A DNA stretch of 64,000 bases from Brevundimonas sp. UBA6550 (GTDB lineage Bacteria > Pseudomonadota > Alphaproteobacteria > Caulobacterales > Caulobacteraceae), in assembly GCF_002434505.1 (NCBI RefSeq), contig NZ_DJKE01000003.1, forward strand, positions 69,776 through 133,775, given 5' to 3'. This document shows positions 10,073 to 19,147 of this stretch, piece after piece; the stretch's first letter is position 1, and each line of letters opens with the position of its first letter. The notes under the pieces are model-generated. The model saw only the letters and a list, made by a program, of their open reading frames with translations. It was not told the DNA's origin and ran no database searches. A program made the position numbers and the translations under genes.

Positions 10073-11010
10073 ACGGCGCCCGTCGTCTCCTCCTCGACCA
10101 GGGACCGGAACAGGGCGTGGGCGGCGGTCATGCCGTCCGCCGTCGCCAGGGTGATGTTGGAGGCGGCGCGGGCCAGGTCGCCGGCGGCGAAGACGCCGGG
10201 CTGGGTCGTCTGCTGCATTCCGTCCACCTTGATCACCCGCCCCATGGGGGTGTCGGTCATCTCGCACCCCAGATGTTCGGCGAAGGGACTGGCGACACGG
10301 ACGTTGGCGCCGACGAAGATGGCCTTCAGGGCGACGAACCGGCTGTCGGTCAGACGCACGCCCGTCAGGGTCGGGGCCTCGCCCTCCAGCCGGGCGATGA
10401 GCGTGGGCTCGATGGTCACGCCGCGCCGATAGAGCAGGCGCGCGTCTTCGGGCGACAGGCCCGTCTCCATCCCCATGAACAGCGTCACCTGGCCCCATTC
10501 GGCGACGGTCGCGGCATAGGCCGCCGCGTGATCGCCGCGCCCCAGGACGCCGATGGGGCCGCCGCCGATCTCATAGCCGTGGCACCAGGGACAGTGCAGG
10601 GCCGTGCGGCCCCATCGCTCCCTGACTCCCGGAATGTCGGCCAGCACGTCCTCGACTCCGTGCGACAGCAACAGCCGCCGGCCGGTGGTCCTGGTCCCAT
10701 CGGCGAAGACGACCTGGAAGCCGCCGTCGATCCGCTCGACCGCCACGGCCTCGGCCATGCGGAAGGCGGCGGTGGGATAGGCGGCGACCTGGGCGCGGGC
10801 GGCGGCTGCGATCTCGGCGCCGGGCTTGCCGTCGTTGGTCAGCACGCCATGGGCGCGGGCGGCGAAGCGGTTGCGCGGCCGGCCGTCGTCGATGACGAGC
10901 ACCCTGCGGCGCGCGCGGACCAGCTGCATGGCGGCGGACAGGCCGGCGTAGGAGCCGCCGATGATCAGGGCGTCGTGAGGCATGGGTTCAGGACGTGTGA
11001 CCGTGGGCAT
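10069..11010 (-). CDS. thioredoxin-reductase-like NAD(P)/FAD oxidoreductase
   Basis: A 313-residue flavoprotein. The FAD-binding dinucleotide motif is IIGGSYAGLSAA at 16-27, and the redox-active disulfide is CPWC at 140-143 followed by HGYE, as in thioredoxin-reductase-like enzymes. A C-terminal FAD motif (GVFAAGDLARA) is also present. The physiological partner is unknown; genome-wide such proteins often act alone rather than with thioredoxin. ATG 11010 has an AGGGA site and overlaps the upstream rrf2 gene by 23 bases; ATG 10983 is an alternative with no overlap. Cotranscription with the Rrf2 regulator suggests redox or metal-responsive control. Confidence 0.88.
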   Translation of the reverse strand: MPTVTRPEPMPHDALIIGGSYAGLSAAMQLVRARRRVLVIDDGRPRNRFAARAHGVLTNDGKPGAEIAAAARAQVAAYPTAAFRMAEAVAVERIDGGFQVVFADGTRTTGRRLLLSHGVEDVLADIPGVRERWGRTALHCPWCHGYEIGGGPIGVLGRGDHAAAYAATVAEWGQVTLFMGMETGLSPEDARLLYRRGVTIEPTLIARLEGEAPTLTGVRLTDSRFVALKAIFVGANVRVASPFAEHLGCEMTDTPMGRVIKVDGMQQTTQPGVFAAGDLARAASNITLATADGMTAAHALFRSLVEEETTGAV

Positions 11011-11467
11011 TGAGCAAATCCCTTTTTGGATGTTCGGCCATCCGGCGCGAGAAGTCCGCCGCCAGATCGGCCAAGGTGATTTCGTTCAGTCGGGCGATCA
11101 GCAGGGCGCGGGCGGCGGCGTAGGTTTCGCCCAAGGCGTCATTGACCGCCGCCTCGACCAGACAGCCCTCGGCCTCGACCGGCGGGGCGTCGGGGATCAG
11201 GCCGGGCTCGCCCAGCGCCGCATGAACCTGGCCCAGGCTGACCTGATCCAGCGGACGCGCCAGCCGCCAGCCGCCGCCGTGGCCCTTCTCGGACGCCACC
11301 AGCCCCTGTTCGCGCAGGCCCGCCATGGTCCGGCGCACCACGACCGGATTGGTCGACAGGCAGACGGCCAACTGGTCCGAGGTCATCGGCGCGCCCGTCC
11401 GCGCCTGATGATCGGCCATGTGCAGCAGGGCGTGGAGAATGTTGGAGAGGCGGCTGTCTCTTTTCAT
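10988..11467 (-). CDS. Rrf2 family transcriptional regulator
   Basis: A 159-residue winged-helix repressor of the Rrf2 family. The N-terminal DNA-binding part reads SRLSNILHALLHMADHQ, with recognition region TNPVVVRRTMAGLREQGLV and the family GGW motif (HGGGWRLARP). It lacks the three-cysteine cluster of IscR; only isolated cysteines (in LAVCLS and EGCLVE) are seen, so it probably does not bind an IscR-type Fe-S cluster and may be a thiol sensor. It overlaps the flavoprotein gene downstream and most likely controls that operon. A promoter for the pair must lie in 11468-11524. Confidence 0.9.
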   Translation of the reverse strand: MKRDSRLSNILHALLHMADHQARTGAPMTSDQLAVCLSTNPVVVRRTMAGLREQGLVASEKGHGGGWRLARPLDQVSLGQVHAALGEPGLIPDAPPVEAEGCLVEAAVNDALGETYAAARALLIARLNEITLADLAADFSRRMAEHPKRDLLNAHGHTS

Positions 11468-11524
11468 GCAACCTCAATTGTTACGTGATGGACGAGCCGT
11501 CAAGTCAGACGCTTGAGATTCTTT

Positions 11525-11635
11525 TCAGGCCTGCAGGCTCATCCAGATCGCCAAAGCGGCCAGCAAGCCGCCCGAGAGCACGCCGCCCGCGAAGACCAGC
11601 GCCACGCATTCCTGTTTCGAAAGGATGAACCTCAT
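11525..11635 (-). CDS. 36-residue single-span membrane protein (candidate)
   Basis: A short frame with ATG at 11635 and TGA at 11525-11527. It encodes a charged N terminus (MRFILSKQEC) followed by a hydrophobic stretch of about 22 residues (VALVFAGGVLSGGLLAALAI) and a short tail. A GGAG-like ribosome site sits about 8 bases upstream. It starts 28 bases after the stop of the hydrolase gene on the same strand, so it would be the second gene of that operon. Codon use is GC-rich in the third position as in neighbouring genes. Function is unknown. It may be a toxin-like or regulatory microprotein, or simply an uncharacterised membrane peptide. Confidence 0.5.
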   Translation of the reverse strand: MRFILSKQECVALVFAGGVLSGGLLAALAIWMSLQA

Positions 11636-11662
11636 GGGCTTGCTCCGCTTCAACGTCCGACT

Positions 11663-12412
11663 TCAGTTATGCGGCGCGACGTCCGTCAGGAAGGCGCGGA
11701 AACGGCGCAGGGCCTCTTCGGTCAGTTCCGGGTCATGGCGCATCGGGCCGTTGTTGGTCGGCTCGTCAAAGGCGTGGGTGCCGGCGGCGATCCAGCTTTC
11801 GACCTGGGCGCCACAGTCGCGGATCATGGCGTTGACCCGGTCTGCGTTGCGCTCTGTCGTCAGGTGATCGCTCTTGCAGGTGACGGCCAGCACCTTGGGG
11901 CAATGCCGCCACGGCTTCATCCGGTTGAAGGCGAAGGGGCCGATGTAGGGATACATCAGCCACACGGCGCGGACGCCTGACAGGTCGGCGTCGCCGGGGT
12001 TCGACACGCCCATCGTGTTGGGCGTCGGCTTGGCGCTCATCGTCTCCATGATGGCCCAGCCGCCGTGGCTCCAGCCGCCCAGGCTCAGGCGGGTCGCATC
12101 GACGTCGGGTCGGGCGGACACGCCCTGGATGGCGGCCAGCACATCGCCCGCCCGTTCGTAACCCCGGAACGACAGGCCGGTGCAGACGGCCGTCAGGGTG
12201 AAGGCCCGTCCCCAGCCGCGCGGACCGTAGGAATCGATGACGAAGGCGCGCCAGCCCGCCGCCTTGGCGACCTCGGCATAGCGCGGCAGGTGATCGCGCA
12301 GGCCGCCGCAGCCGTGAAAAAGCAGGACCGCTGGCCGCGGCGCGGCGTCGTCCGGCCCCACGACGGTCATGTGCGGTTCGAGGCGGGCCCAGCGGCGCTT
12401 CAGGTCGTCCAT
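11663..12412 (-). CDS. dienelactone-hydrolase-like alpha/beta hydrolase
   Basis: A 249-residue serine hydrolase. The oxyanion/HGG region is LLFHGCGGLRDH (31-41) and the nucleophile elbow is GWSHGG with Ser115. The C-terminal His candidate is in GTHAFDEP. No signal peptide is evident, so it should be cytosolic. Proteins of this type include dienelactone hydrolases and prolyl-oligopeptidase-like esterases; substrate is not predictable. It is divergent from the PadR-type gene, with 107 bases between start codons holding the PadR-like operator, so both could respond to that regulator. Confidence 0.85.
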   Translation of the reverse strand: MDDLKRRWARLEPHMTVVGPDDAAPRPAVLLFHGCGGLRDHLPRYAEVAKAAGWRAFVIDSYGPRGWGRAFTLTAVCTGLSFRGYERAGDVLAAIQGVSARPDVDATRLSLGGWSHGGWAIMETMSAKPTPNTMGVSNPGDADLSGVRAVWLMYPYIGPFAFNRMKPWRHCPKVLAVTCKSDHLTTERNADRVNAMIRDCGAQVESWIAAGTHAFDEPTNNGPMRHDPELTEEALRRFRAFLTDVAPHN

Positions 12413-12470
12413 TCCCGCTTTACGCCGCAGCTTGAAGGCGAAAACCAGCCCTCTTGCGCATTTCGATATT

Positions 12471-12505
12471 CAGATATATCTAAATCGTCGTGAACAGATA
12501 TATCG
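12471..12505. promoter_or_regulatory. putative PadR operator: two CAGATATATC copies
   Basis: The 10-base sequence CAGATATATC occurs at 12471-12480 and again at 12495-12504, in direct orientation and 24 bases apart. The core GATATATC is a perfect palindrome and the first copy extends to AGATATATCT. PadR-family repressors, including the YqjI type, commonly bind AT-rich ATAT-containing palindromes near their own start. The sites lie 16 to 49 bases before the regulator's ATG at 12520, so autoregulation is the natural reading. The function is inferred from position and symmetry. Confidence 0.6.
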
Positions 12506-12519
12506 AAAAGGAATCGATC

Positions 12520-13149
12520 ATGAGATCCATGGGGATCTTTCAAGGCCGTCGCGACGACTGCGGCGGACACCACGACCGCCACGGCGGGTTCGGCCACGGC
12601 TTCGGTCGGGGAATGCGCGGCCCGCGCCGCGCCGACTTCGGACCGGGCTGGGAGGGGCGCGAGGCGCGCGGTCACGGCCATGGCCGGCGCGGCGGCGGTC
12701 GTCTGTTCGACCACGGCACGCTGCGCTGGGTGCTGTTGTCGCTGATCGCCGAAAAGCCCAGCCACGGCTATGAGCTGATCAAGGCGGTCGAGACGAAACT
12801 GGGCGGCGCCTATTCACCCAGCCCCGGCGTCATCTATCCCAGCCTGACGCTGCTGGAGGAGATGGGCGCGCTGGAGTCCGAGGCCCAAGGCGGCAAGAAG
12901 CTGTACGCCATCACCGGCGCCGGCCGCGCCATGCTGGCGGAAAACGAAGAGGTGCTGAAGGCCGCCGAGGCGACCATGGACAAGTTCGCCGCCCGCGCCA
13001 TGCGGCCAGCCGCCATCCACGACGCCATCGGCCGCCTGCGCCACACCATCCATGCGCGGCTGACCGGCGAAACCGCCCTGACCGAGGGCCAGGTCCAGGC
13101 CATCGCCGCCATCCTGGCCGAGGCCGCCGATAAGGTGGAAAAGGCATGA
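12520..13149 (+). CDS. PadR family regulator with His-rich N terminus (YqjI-like)
   Basis: A 209-residue regulator. Residues 1-68 are rich in His and Gly (GGHHDRHGGFGHGFGRG, GHGHGRRGGG) with one Cys, which looks like a metal-binding extension. Residues 69 onward carry the PadR winged helix (LLSLIAEKPSHGYELIKAVE, SPGVIYPSLTLLEEMG), then a helical dimerisation tail. E. coli YqjI has the same build and uses nickel/iron binding to control the ferric-siderophore reductase gene yqjH. Here the next gene is exactly such a reductase and overlaps this one by 4 bases. ATG 12520 is preferred over 12490 because AAGGA precedes it at a good distance. Confidence 0.88.
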   Translation: MRSMGIFQGRRDDCGGHHDRHGGFGHGFGRGMRGPRRADFGPGWEGREARGHGHGRRGGGRLFDHGTLRWVLLSLIAEKPSHGYELIKAVETKLGGAYSPSPGVIYPSLTLLEEMGALESEAQGGKKLYAITGAGRAMLAENEEVLKAAEATMDKFAARAMRPAAIHDAIGRLRHTIHARLTGETALTEGQVQAIAAILAEAADKVEKA

Positions 13150-13955
13150 GCGACGCCCTTCGCATCACCCGTCGGGTGCGCCACGACCTGAAGTTCCGCA
13201 CCCTGAGCGTGGCCTCGGTCCAGGACCTGACGCCCGACCTGCGCCGCATCGTGCTGGAGGGGCCGGAACTGGCGGGCTTCAACTCGCCGGGGTTCGACGA
13301 TCACGTGAAGATCTTTCCTGCGGCCGAGGGCCAGGCCCCGATCCTGCCCACCGTGGGGCCGGACGGGCCGATCTTTCCCGAACCGCGCCCGGTCGCCCGC
13401 GACTATACGCCCCGCGCCTACGATGCGGCGACGAACCGGCTGACGCTGGACTTCGCGACCGGGCACGGCGGGCCGGCGACCGAATGGGCGATGAGGGCCA
13501 AGATCGGCTCGGTCCTGGCGATCGGCGGGCCGCGCGGCTCCTTCATCGTGCCGACCGTCTTCGCCGACCATGTGCTGATCGGCGACGAGACGGCGCTGCC
13601 GGCCATCGCTCGCCGGCTGGAGGAGTTGCCCGCCGAGGTTCGCGCCCATGCGGTGATCGAGGTCGCGGATGCGGCGTCGCGCCTTGACCTGCACAGCCAG
13701 GCCGAAGTCGCCCTGACCTGGGCGACGCGCGACGGCGAACCGCGCGGCCGGGCCGAAACCTTGCTTGCGGCGGTCGAAACGGCTCTGGCCGGGGTCGATC
13801 CATCCGACGCCTATGTCTGGATCGCCGCCGAGGCCGCTGTGGCCAAGGCCCTGCGCGCAAAGGTGCTGGGGATGGGCTTCTCGCCCAAGGCGATGAAGGC
13901 CGCCGGCTATTGGCGACAGGGCGGCGCCGGCGGGGAAAAGATCAGCCTGGACTGA
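13146..13955 (+). CDS. siderophore-interacting protein, ferric-siderophore reductase (YqjH/ViuB-like)
   Basis: A 269-residue flavoprotein of the SIP family, which reduces ferric siderophores in the cytosol to release iron. The FAD-binding motif RDYTPRAYD near residue 80 and the GHGGPATEWAM segment near 105 are diagnostic. The NAD(P)H part includes IGGPRGSFIVP and GDETALPAI. The C-terminal FSPKAMKAAGYWRQGG is also typical. Its ATG overlaps the PadR gene's stop, giving a regulator-reductase operon, and it ends 14 bases inside the 3' end of alkB on the other strand. Confidence 0.92.
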   Translation: MSDALRITRRVRHDLKFRTLSVASVQDLTPDLRRIVLEGPELAGFNSPGFDDHVKIFPAAEGQAPILPTVGPDGPIFPEPRPVARDYTPRAYDAATNRLTLDFATGHGGPATEWAMRAKIGSVLAIGGPRGSFIVPTVFADHVLIGDETALPAIARRLEELPAEVRAHAVIEVADAASRLDLHSQAEVALTWATRDGEPRGRAETLLAAVETALAGVDPSDAYVWIAAEAAVAKALRAKVLGMGFSPKAMKAAGYWRQGGAGGEKISLD

Positions 13956-14592
13956 CGCCGGCCCGTCGCAGCGTCAGGTTCAGCCGCCCGCCACCGGGGA
14001 TCAGTCGCGACGACCCCGCCAGCACGCGGTCGATCCCGTGCCTGGCCAGGCGGGCCGGCCCCGTCAGGGCGCAGACGTCGCCGCTGTTCAGCCGGAGGCT
14101 GGTGGTTCGGCCGCCCTCGGCCGGGCCTATGCGGAACAGGGCGGCGTCCCCCAGCGACACCGACAGGACCGGCGCGCCGAGATCGGCCTCGTCGCGATCC
14201 TGATGCAGGCCCATCCTGGCCCCGTCGCGATAGAGGTTGACCAGACAGGCGTCGGGTGGTTCGGGCCAGTTCACCGTGTCGCGCCACAGGTTCAGCAACA
14301 CGGGCGGGATCGCGGGCCAGGGACGCCCCGTCATCGGATGCGTCGCCTGATAGCGATAGCCGGCCCGATCCGAGACCCAGCCCAGCGGACCGAAGTTGCT
14401 CATCTCGACGGAGAAGGGCCGTCCGCCCGGCGTGATCGGCCGATAGAGCGGCGCCTGCTCAAGCCGTTCAAAGACAGCCGCGACCAGCGCCGCCTGGCCC
14501 GCCGCATCGAAGGCGTCCGTCCACAGCCGAAAGCCCTCGACGGCGGTTTCGACCTCAACCGGTGCAGATGTAGTCGCTGATCTGACGGACAT
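13942..14592 (-). CDS. alkB: AlkB-type alpha-ketoglutarate-dependent DNA repair dioxygenase
   Basis: A 216-residue Fe(II)/2-oxoglutarate dioxygenase that removes alkyl groups from DNA or RNA bases. Iron ligands H130 and D132 (HQDRDEADL) and H185 (ARHGIDRV) are present, together with the 2-oxoglutarate-binding arginines in RLNLTLRR. The substrate region NLYRDGARMGLHQD is typical of the bacterial AlkB group. The frame stays open to 14718, but residues upstream of ATG 14592 look non-homologous and correspond to another gene in a different frame. A start near 14592 therefore overlaps that gene's stop by 38 bases. Confidence 0.88.
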   Translation of the reverse strand: MSVRSATTSAPVEVETAVEGFRLWTDAFDAAGQAALVAAVFERLEQAPLYRPITPGGRPFSVEMSNFGPLGWVSDRAGYRYQATHPMTGRPWPAIPPVLLNLWRDTVNWPEPPDACLVNLYRDGARMGLHQDRDEADLGAPVLSVSLGDAALFRIGPAEGGRTTSLRLNSGDVCALTGPARLARHGIDRVLAGSSRLIPGGGRLNLTLRRAGVSPG

Positions 14593-14718
14593 GGATGCGC
14601 GAGCGCGTCGGCGCCTGGCCATTGGTGAACGCTGATCCGAAATCATAGACCCAGGCGTCCGGGCCGTCACCGACCTTGATGCGTCGGTTTCGGCCATTAC
14701 CGGCGCCTCGACTTTCAT
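14555..14718 (-). pseudogene. small coding-like segment, probably frameshifted
   Basis: On the minus strand the segment ending at TGA 14555 encodes a strongly coding-like peptide, including [17 protein letters not shown] and RIHVRQISDYICTG, with codon usage like real genes here. No ATG, GTG or TTG exists in its frame between about 14690 and the coding stretch; the only in-frame ATG (14776) lies in a region without coding character. The plausible start codons (14718, 14697) are one frame off. A single-base change near 14680 would join MAETDA to KVGDGPDA and give a protein of about 50 residues. I do not recognise the family. It may be a broken gene, a sequencing error, or a gene with an unusual start. 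Confidence 0.4.
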
Positions 14719-14750
14719 CGTTCTTCGATCGGCCGGAATCGCAGATCGCC

Positions 14751-14778
14751 CTTGCGGGGCCGGGGGATTTTCCCATAT
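14751..14778 (+). promoter_or_regulatory. heat-shock (sigma-32) promoter of dnaK
   Basis: CTTGCG at 14751-14756 and TCCCATAT at 14771-14778 are separated by 14 bases. They match the RpoH consensus CTTGAA-N13/14-CCCCATNT apart from the CG of the -35 and one -10 base. The site lies about 140 bases before the dnaK ATG. The second promoter before dnaJ has the same CTTGC form and the same spacing, which strengthens both. Confidence 0.7.
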
Positions 14779-14918
14779 CGGGGCCAGCTTCGGAGAAACC
14801 CCGCGAAAACTGGGGCTATCCGGCCACTACAACGCCAACCCAACCGGGGGCGGTCACGCGCGGCGCTTCGTCGAAGGCCGCCGCATCGCCCGCTGAACGA
14901 GAGAGACAAAGAACGCCC

Positions 14919-16826
<1,908 letters not shown>

Positions 16827-16854
16827 TCCGCAACAGGTCGCTGAAATGATACGG

Positions 16855-16886
16855 CCCCGCTTGTCTTGCGATAGGCGGGGTCTTTT
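16855..16886 (+). terminator. intrinsic terminator after dnaK
   Basis: CCCCGC at 16855-16860 pairs with GCGGGG at 16875-16880 and is followed directly by TCTTTT. It lies 28 bases after the dnaK stop. It would reduce read-through into dnaJ, consistent with the separate promoter seen downstream. Confidence 0.75.
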
Positions 16887-16893
16887 CATGAAA

Positions 16894-16921
16894 CTTGCAT
16901 CATTCGTCCCGGCCCCCATGT
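16894..16921 (+). promoter_or_regulatory. heat-shock (sigma-32) promoter of dnaJ
   Basis: CTTGCA at 16894-16899 and CCCCATGT at 16914-16921 are 14 bases apart, an excellent match to the RpoH consensus (CTTGAA and CCCCATNT). The site stands about 80 bases before the dnaJ ATG and after the dnaK terminator. The -10 region lies within an 8-base inverted repeat (GTCCCGGC at 16906-16913, GCCGGGAC at 16924-16931), which may be coincidental or modulate the transcript's 5' end. Confidence 0.7.
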
Positions 16922-17000
16922 CAGCCGGGACACCGTAGCTCCGTCGTCGCCCGCAGAGGCGAAAGGGGCCCGGCAGGGGAAGTATGAGGACGAACGCCCG

Positions 17001-18203
17001 ATGGCGCGTGACTATTACGAGGTTCTGGGCGTCGAACGCACGATCGACGCGCCCGGTCTGAAGGCCGCCTACCGCAAGCTGGCCATGATCCATCACCCCG
17101 ACCGCAACGGCGGCTCGGAAGAATCCATGGCCCAGTTCAAGGAAGTGTCCGAGGCCTATACGGTGCTGTCGGACCCGAACAAGCGCGCGGCCTATGATCG
17201 GTTCGGCCATGCGGGCGTGAACGGCGGCGGGGGCGGCAATCCGTTCGGCCAGGGCCAGCAGGGCTTTTCCGACATCAACGACATCTTCTCCCAGGTCTTC
17301 GGCGATGCGTTCGGCGACGCCTTCGGCGGCCGCCAGGGCCGGGGTCAGCAGGGCGGGCCGCGTCGCGGATCGGACCTGCGTTATGATCTCGAGATCACCC
17401 TGGAGCAGGCCTACAAGGGCGAGGAGGTCGAACTGGACATCCCCGCCACCCTGACCTGCGACACCTGCGAGGGGTCGGGCGCCAAGCCGGGGACCAAGCC
17501 CGTCACCTGCACCACCTGCCAGGGCGCCGGCCGCGTGCGCCAGGCCAACGGCTTCTTCCAGGTCGAGCGCACCTGCCCCCGCTGCCACGGCCAGGGCCAG
17601 ATGATCGCCGACCCGTGCCCGACCTGCCACGGCCACGGCCAGGTGCGGAAGACCCGCACCCTGAACCTGAAGATCCCCGCCGGCGTGGACGACGGCTCGC
17701 GCATCCGCCTGTCGGGCGAGGGCGACGCCGGCCAGCGCGGCGGTCCGCGCGGCGACCTTTACGTCTTCATCTCGGTGACGCCGCACGATCTTTTCGAACG
17801 CGACAATCTGGACCTTCTGGTCACCGTGCCCGTGCCGATGACCGTGGCGGCTTTAGGCGGCGAGATCGACGCGCCCTGCCTGGTGTCCAGCGCCTGCGAC
17901 GGCAAGTGCAAGGCCTCGGTCGCCGTGCCCGCCGGCGCCCAGACCGGCAAGACCGTGCGTATCAAGGGCAAGGGGATGCCCCATCTGAACGGCCGCAATC
18001 GCGGCGATCTGGTGGTCGAGCTGTTCGTCGAGACGCCCACCGATCTGACCGCGCGCCAGCGTGAGTTGTTGGAAGAGCTTGCCCTGTCGTTCGGGGAAGG
18101 GCAGAACCCCCGCAATTCCAGCTTCGCCGGAAAGGCGAAGCGTTTCTGGGCCGACATCCTGGGCAACCAGGAGGCGGACGGGTCGAAAGAAAACGCGGCT
18201 TGA
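17001..18203 (+). CDS. dnaJ: molecular chaperone DnaJ (Hsp40)
   Basis: A 400-residue class A J-protein. The J domain starts MARDYYEVLGVERT and has the HPD motif in MIHHPDRNGG. A Gly/Phe-rich linker follows near 75-120, including GGGGNPFGQGQQGFSD. The zinc-binding region has four CxxCxGxG-type repeats: CDTCEGSG, CTTCQGAG, CPRCHGQG and CPTCHGHG. The C-terminal substrate domains follow. It stimulates DnaK ATPase and delivers substrates. Its TGA overlaps the TTG start of dapB, so dapB is translationally coupled to it. Confidence 0.98.
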   Translation: MARDYYEVLGVERTIDAPGLKAAYRKLAMIHHPDRNGGSEESMAQFKEVSEAYTVLSDPNKRAAYDRFGHAGVNGGGGGNPFGQGQQGFSDINDIFSQVFGDAFGDAFGGRQGRGQQGGPRRGSDLRYDLEITLEQAYKGEEVELDIPATLTCDTCEGSGAKPGTKPVTCTTCQGAGRVRQANGFFQVERTCPRCHGQGQMIADPCPTCHGHGQVRKTRTLNLKIPAGVDDGSRIRLSGEGDAGQRGGPRGDLYVFISVTPHDLFERDNLDLLVTVPVPMTVAALGGEIDAPCLVSSACDGKCKASVAVPAGAQTGKTVRIKGKGMPHLNGRNRGDLVVELFVETPTDLTARQRELLEELALSFGEGQNPRNSSFAGKAKRFWADILGNQEADGSKENAA

Positions 18204-18949
18204 GCGCAATCTTCCACGCCGGCATCTCCGGCTATCGCGGCCGGATGGGCCGCGCGGTGTCCCAGGTTCTGGACGCGCGCGAGGACGTGGTGGTCGCCGC
18301 CCGTTTCGACTGGGGCGAGACCGCGGACCTGTCGCTGTGCGACGTGATCATCGATTTCTCGACGCCGGACGCCTCGGTCGCCCTGGCTGAAAAGGCGGCC
18401 GAGAACGGCGGGCCGGCCTTGGTCATCGGCTCGACCGGCTTCACCCCCGAGCAGGAGGCCGCGCTGCTGAAGGCCGCCGAGAAGGTCGCCATCGTCAAGA
18501 GCGGCAACTTCTCTTTAGGCGTGAACATTTTGATCGGCCTGGTCCAGCACGCGGCGCAGCGTCTGGACGCCCGGGACTGGGACATCGAGATCACCGAGGC
18601 CCACCATCGCCGCAAGGTGGATTCCCCGTCCGGCACCGCTCTGATGCTGGGCGAGGCGGCGGCCGAGGGCCGGTTCGCCGATCTGGCCGAACTGCGCACC
18701 GCCCCCTACGACGGCGTGCAGGGCGAGCGGGAGACGGGCAAGATCGGATTTTCCTCGATCCGCGCAGGCGGGATCGTGGGCGAACACACCGTGCTGTTCG
18801 CCTCCGAGGACGAGGTTCTGACCCTCAGCCATTCGGCCATCGACCGGTCGCTGTTCGCCCGCGGCGCCGTCGCCGCCGCCGCTTGGGTCCGCACCCGCCA
18901 GCCCGGCCTCTACGACATGCAGGACGTGCTGGGCTTTCGCCAAGCCTGA
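18200..18949 (+). CDS. dapB: 4-hydroxy-tetrahydrodipicolinate reductase
   Basis: A 249-residue enzyme of the lysine/diaminopimelate pathway. The nucleotide-binding motif is GISGYRGRMGRAV near the N terminus. The catalytic signature is EITEAHHRRKVDSPSGTAL at about 131-149 with the conserved HH and K. The only start compatible with an intact Rossmann motif is TTG at 18200, overlapping the dnaJ stop as TTGA. The first domain is shorter than in E. coli DapB (about 20 residues missing between the Rossmann motif and DVIIDFSTP). The GNFSLGVN segment is intact. Confidence 0.94.
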   Translation: MSAIFHAGISGYRGRMGRAVSQVLDAREDVVVAARFDWGETADLSLCDVIIDFSTPDASVALAEKAAENGGPALVIGSTGFTPEQEAALLKAAEKVAIVKSGNFSLGVNILIGLVQHAAQRLDARDWDIEITEAHHRRKVDSPSGTALMLGEAAAEGRFADLAELRTAPYDGVQGERETGKIGFSSIRAGGIVGEHTVLFASEDEVLTLSHSAIDRSLFARGAVAAAAWVRTRQPGLYDMQDVLGFRQA

Positions 18950-19004
18950 CGTCTGAGGGCGATTACCGCCCTGCTATGTTTTCGATGCGGTCAATAATCA
19001 CCCG

Positions 19005-19123
19005 CGTCATTCCGGGGCCGAACCCGGAACCCAGGGCCACGTCCGGCTTGTGAAAGCGCGCCTGGCAGCCAGACTTCTCGCCTGGGTTCCGGGTTCCTCG
19101 CTCCGCTCAGCCCCGGAATGACG
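19005..19123. repeat. long intergenic inverted repeat (REP-like)
   Basis: The outer arms CGTCATTCCGGGG (19005-19017) and CCCCGGAATGACG (19111-19123) are perfect complements. Inner arms AACCCGGAACCCAGG and CCTGGGTTCCGGGTT add a second near-perfect stem, with about 40 unpaired bases at the tip. It fills most of the gap between the convergent dapB and dnaQ genes. Sequences of this CGTCATTCCGGGG type occur as dispersed intergenic repeats in many alphaproteobacterial genomes. It could also serve as a bidirectional terminator: a T-run (CGTTTTT) follows the right arm. Confidence 0.8.
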
Positions 19124-19147
19124 ACCGTTTTTCCAAGGTCGTCTTGG

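Noticed and set aside
13300..13315. CACGTG near 13303 as a parS site
   Set aside because: The flanking bases do not match the 16-base palindrome; only the core six agree.
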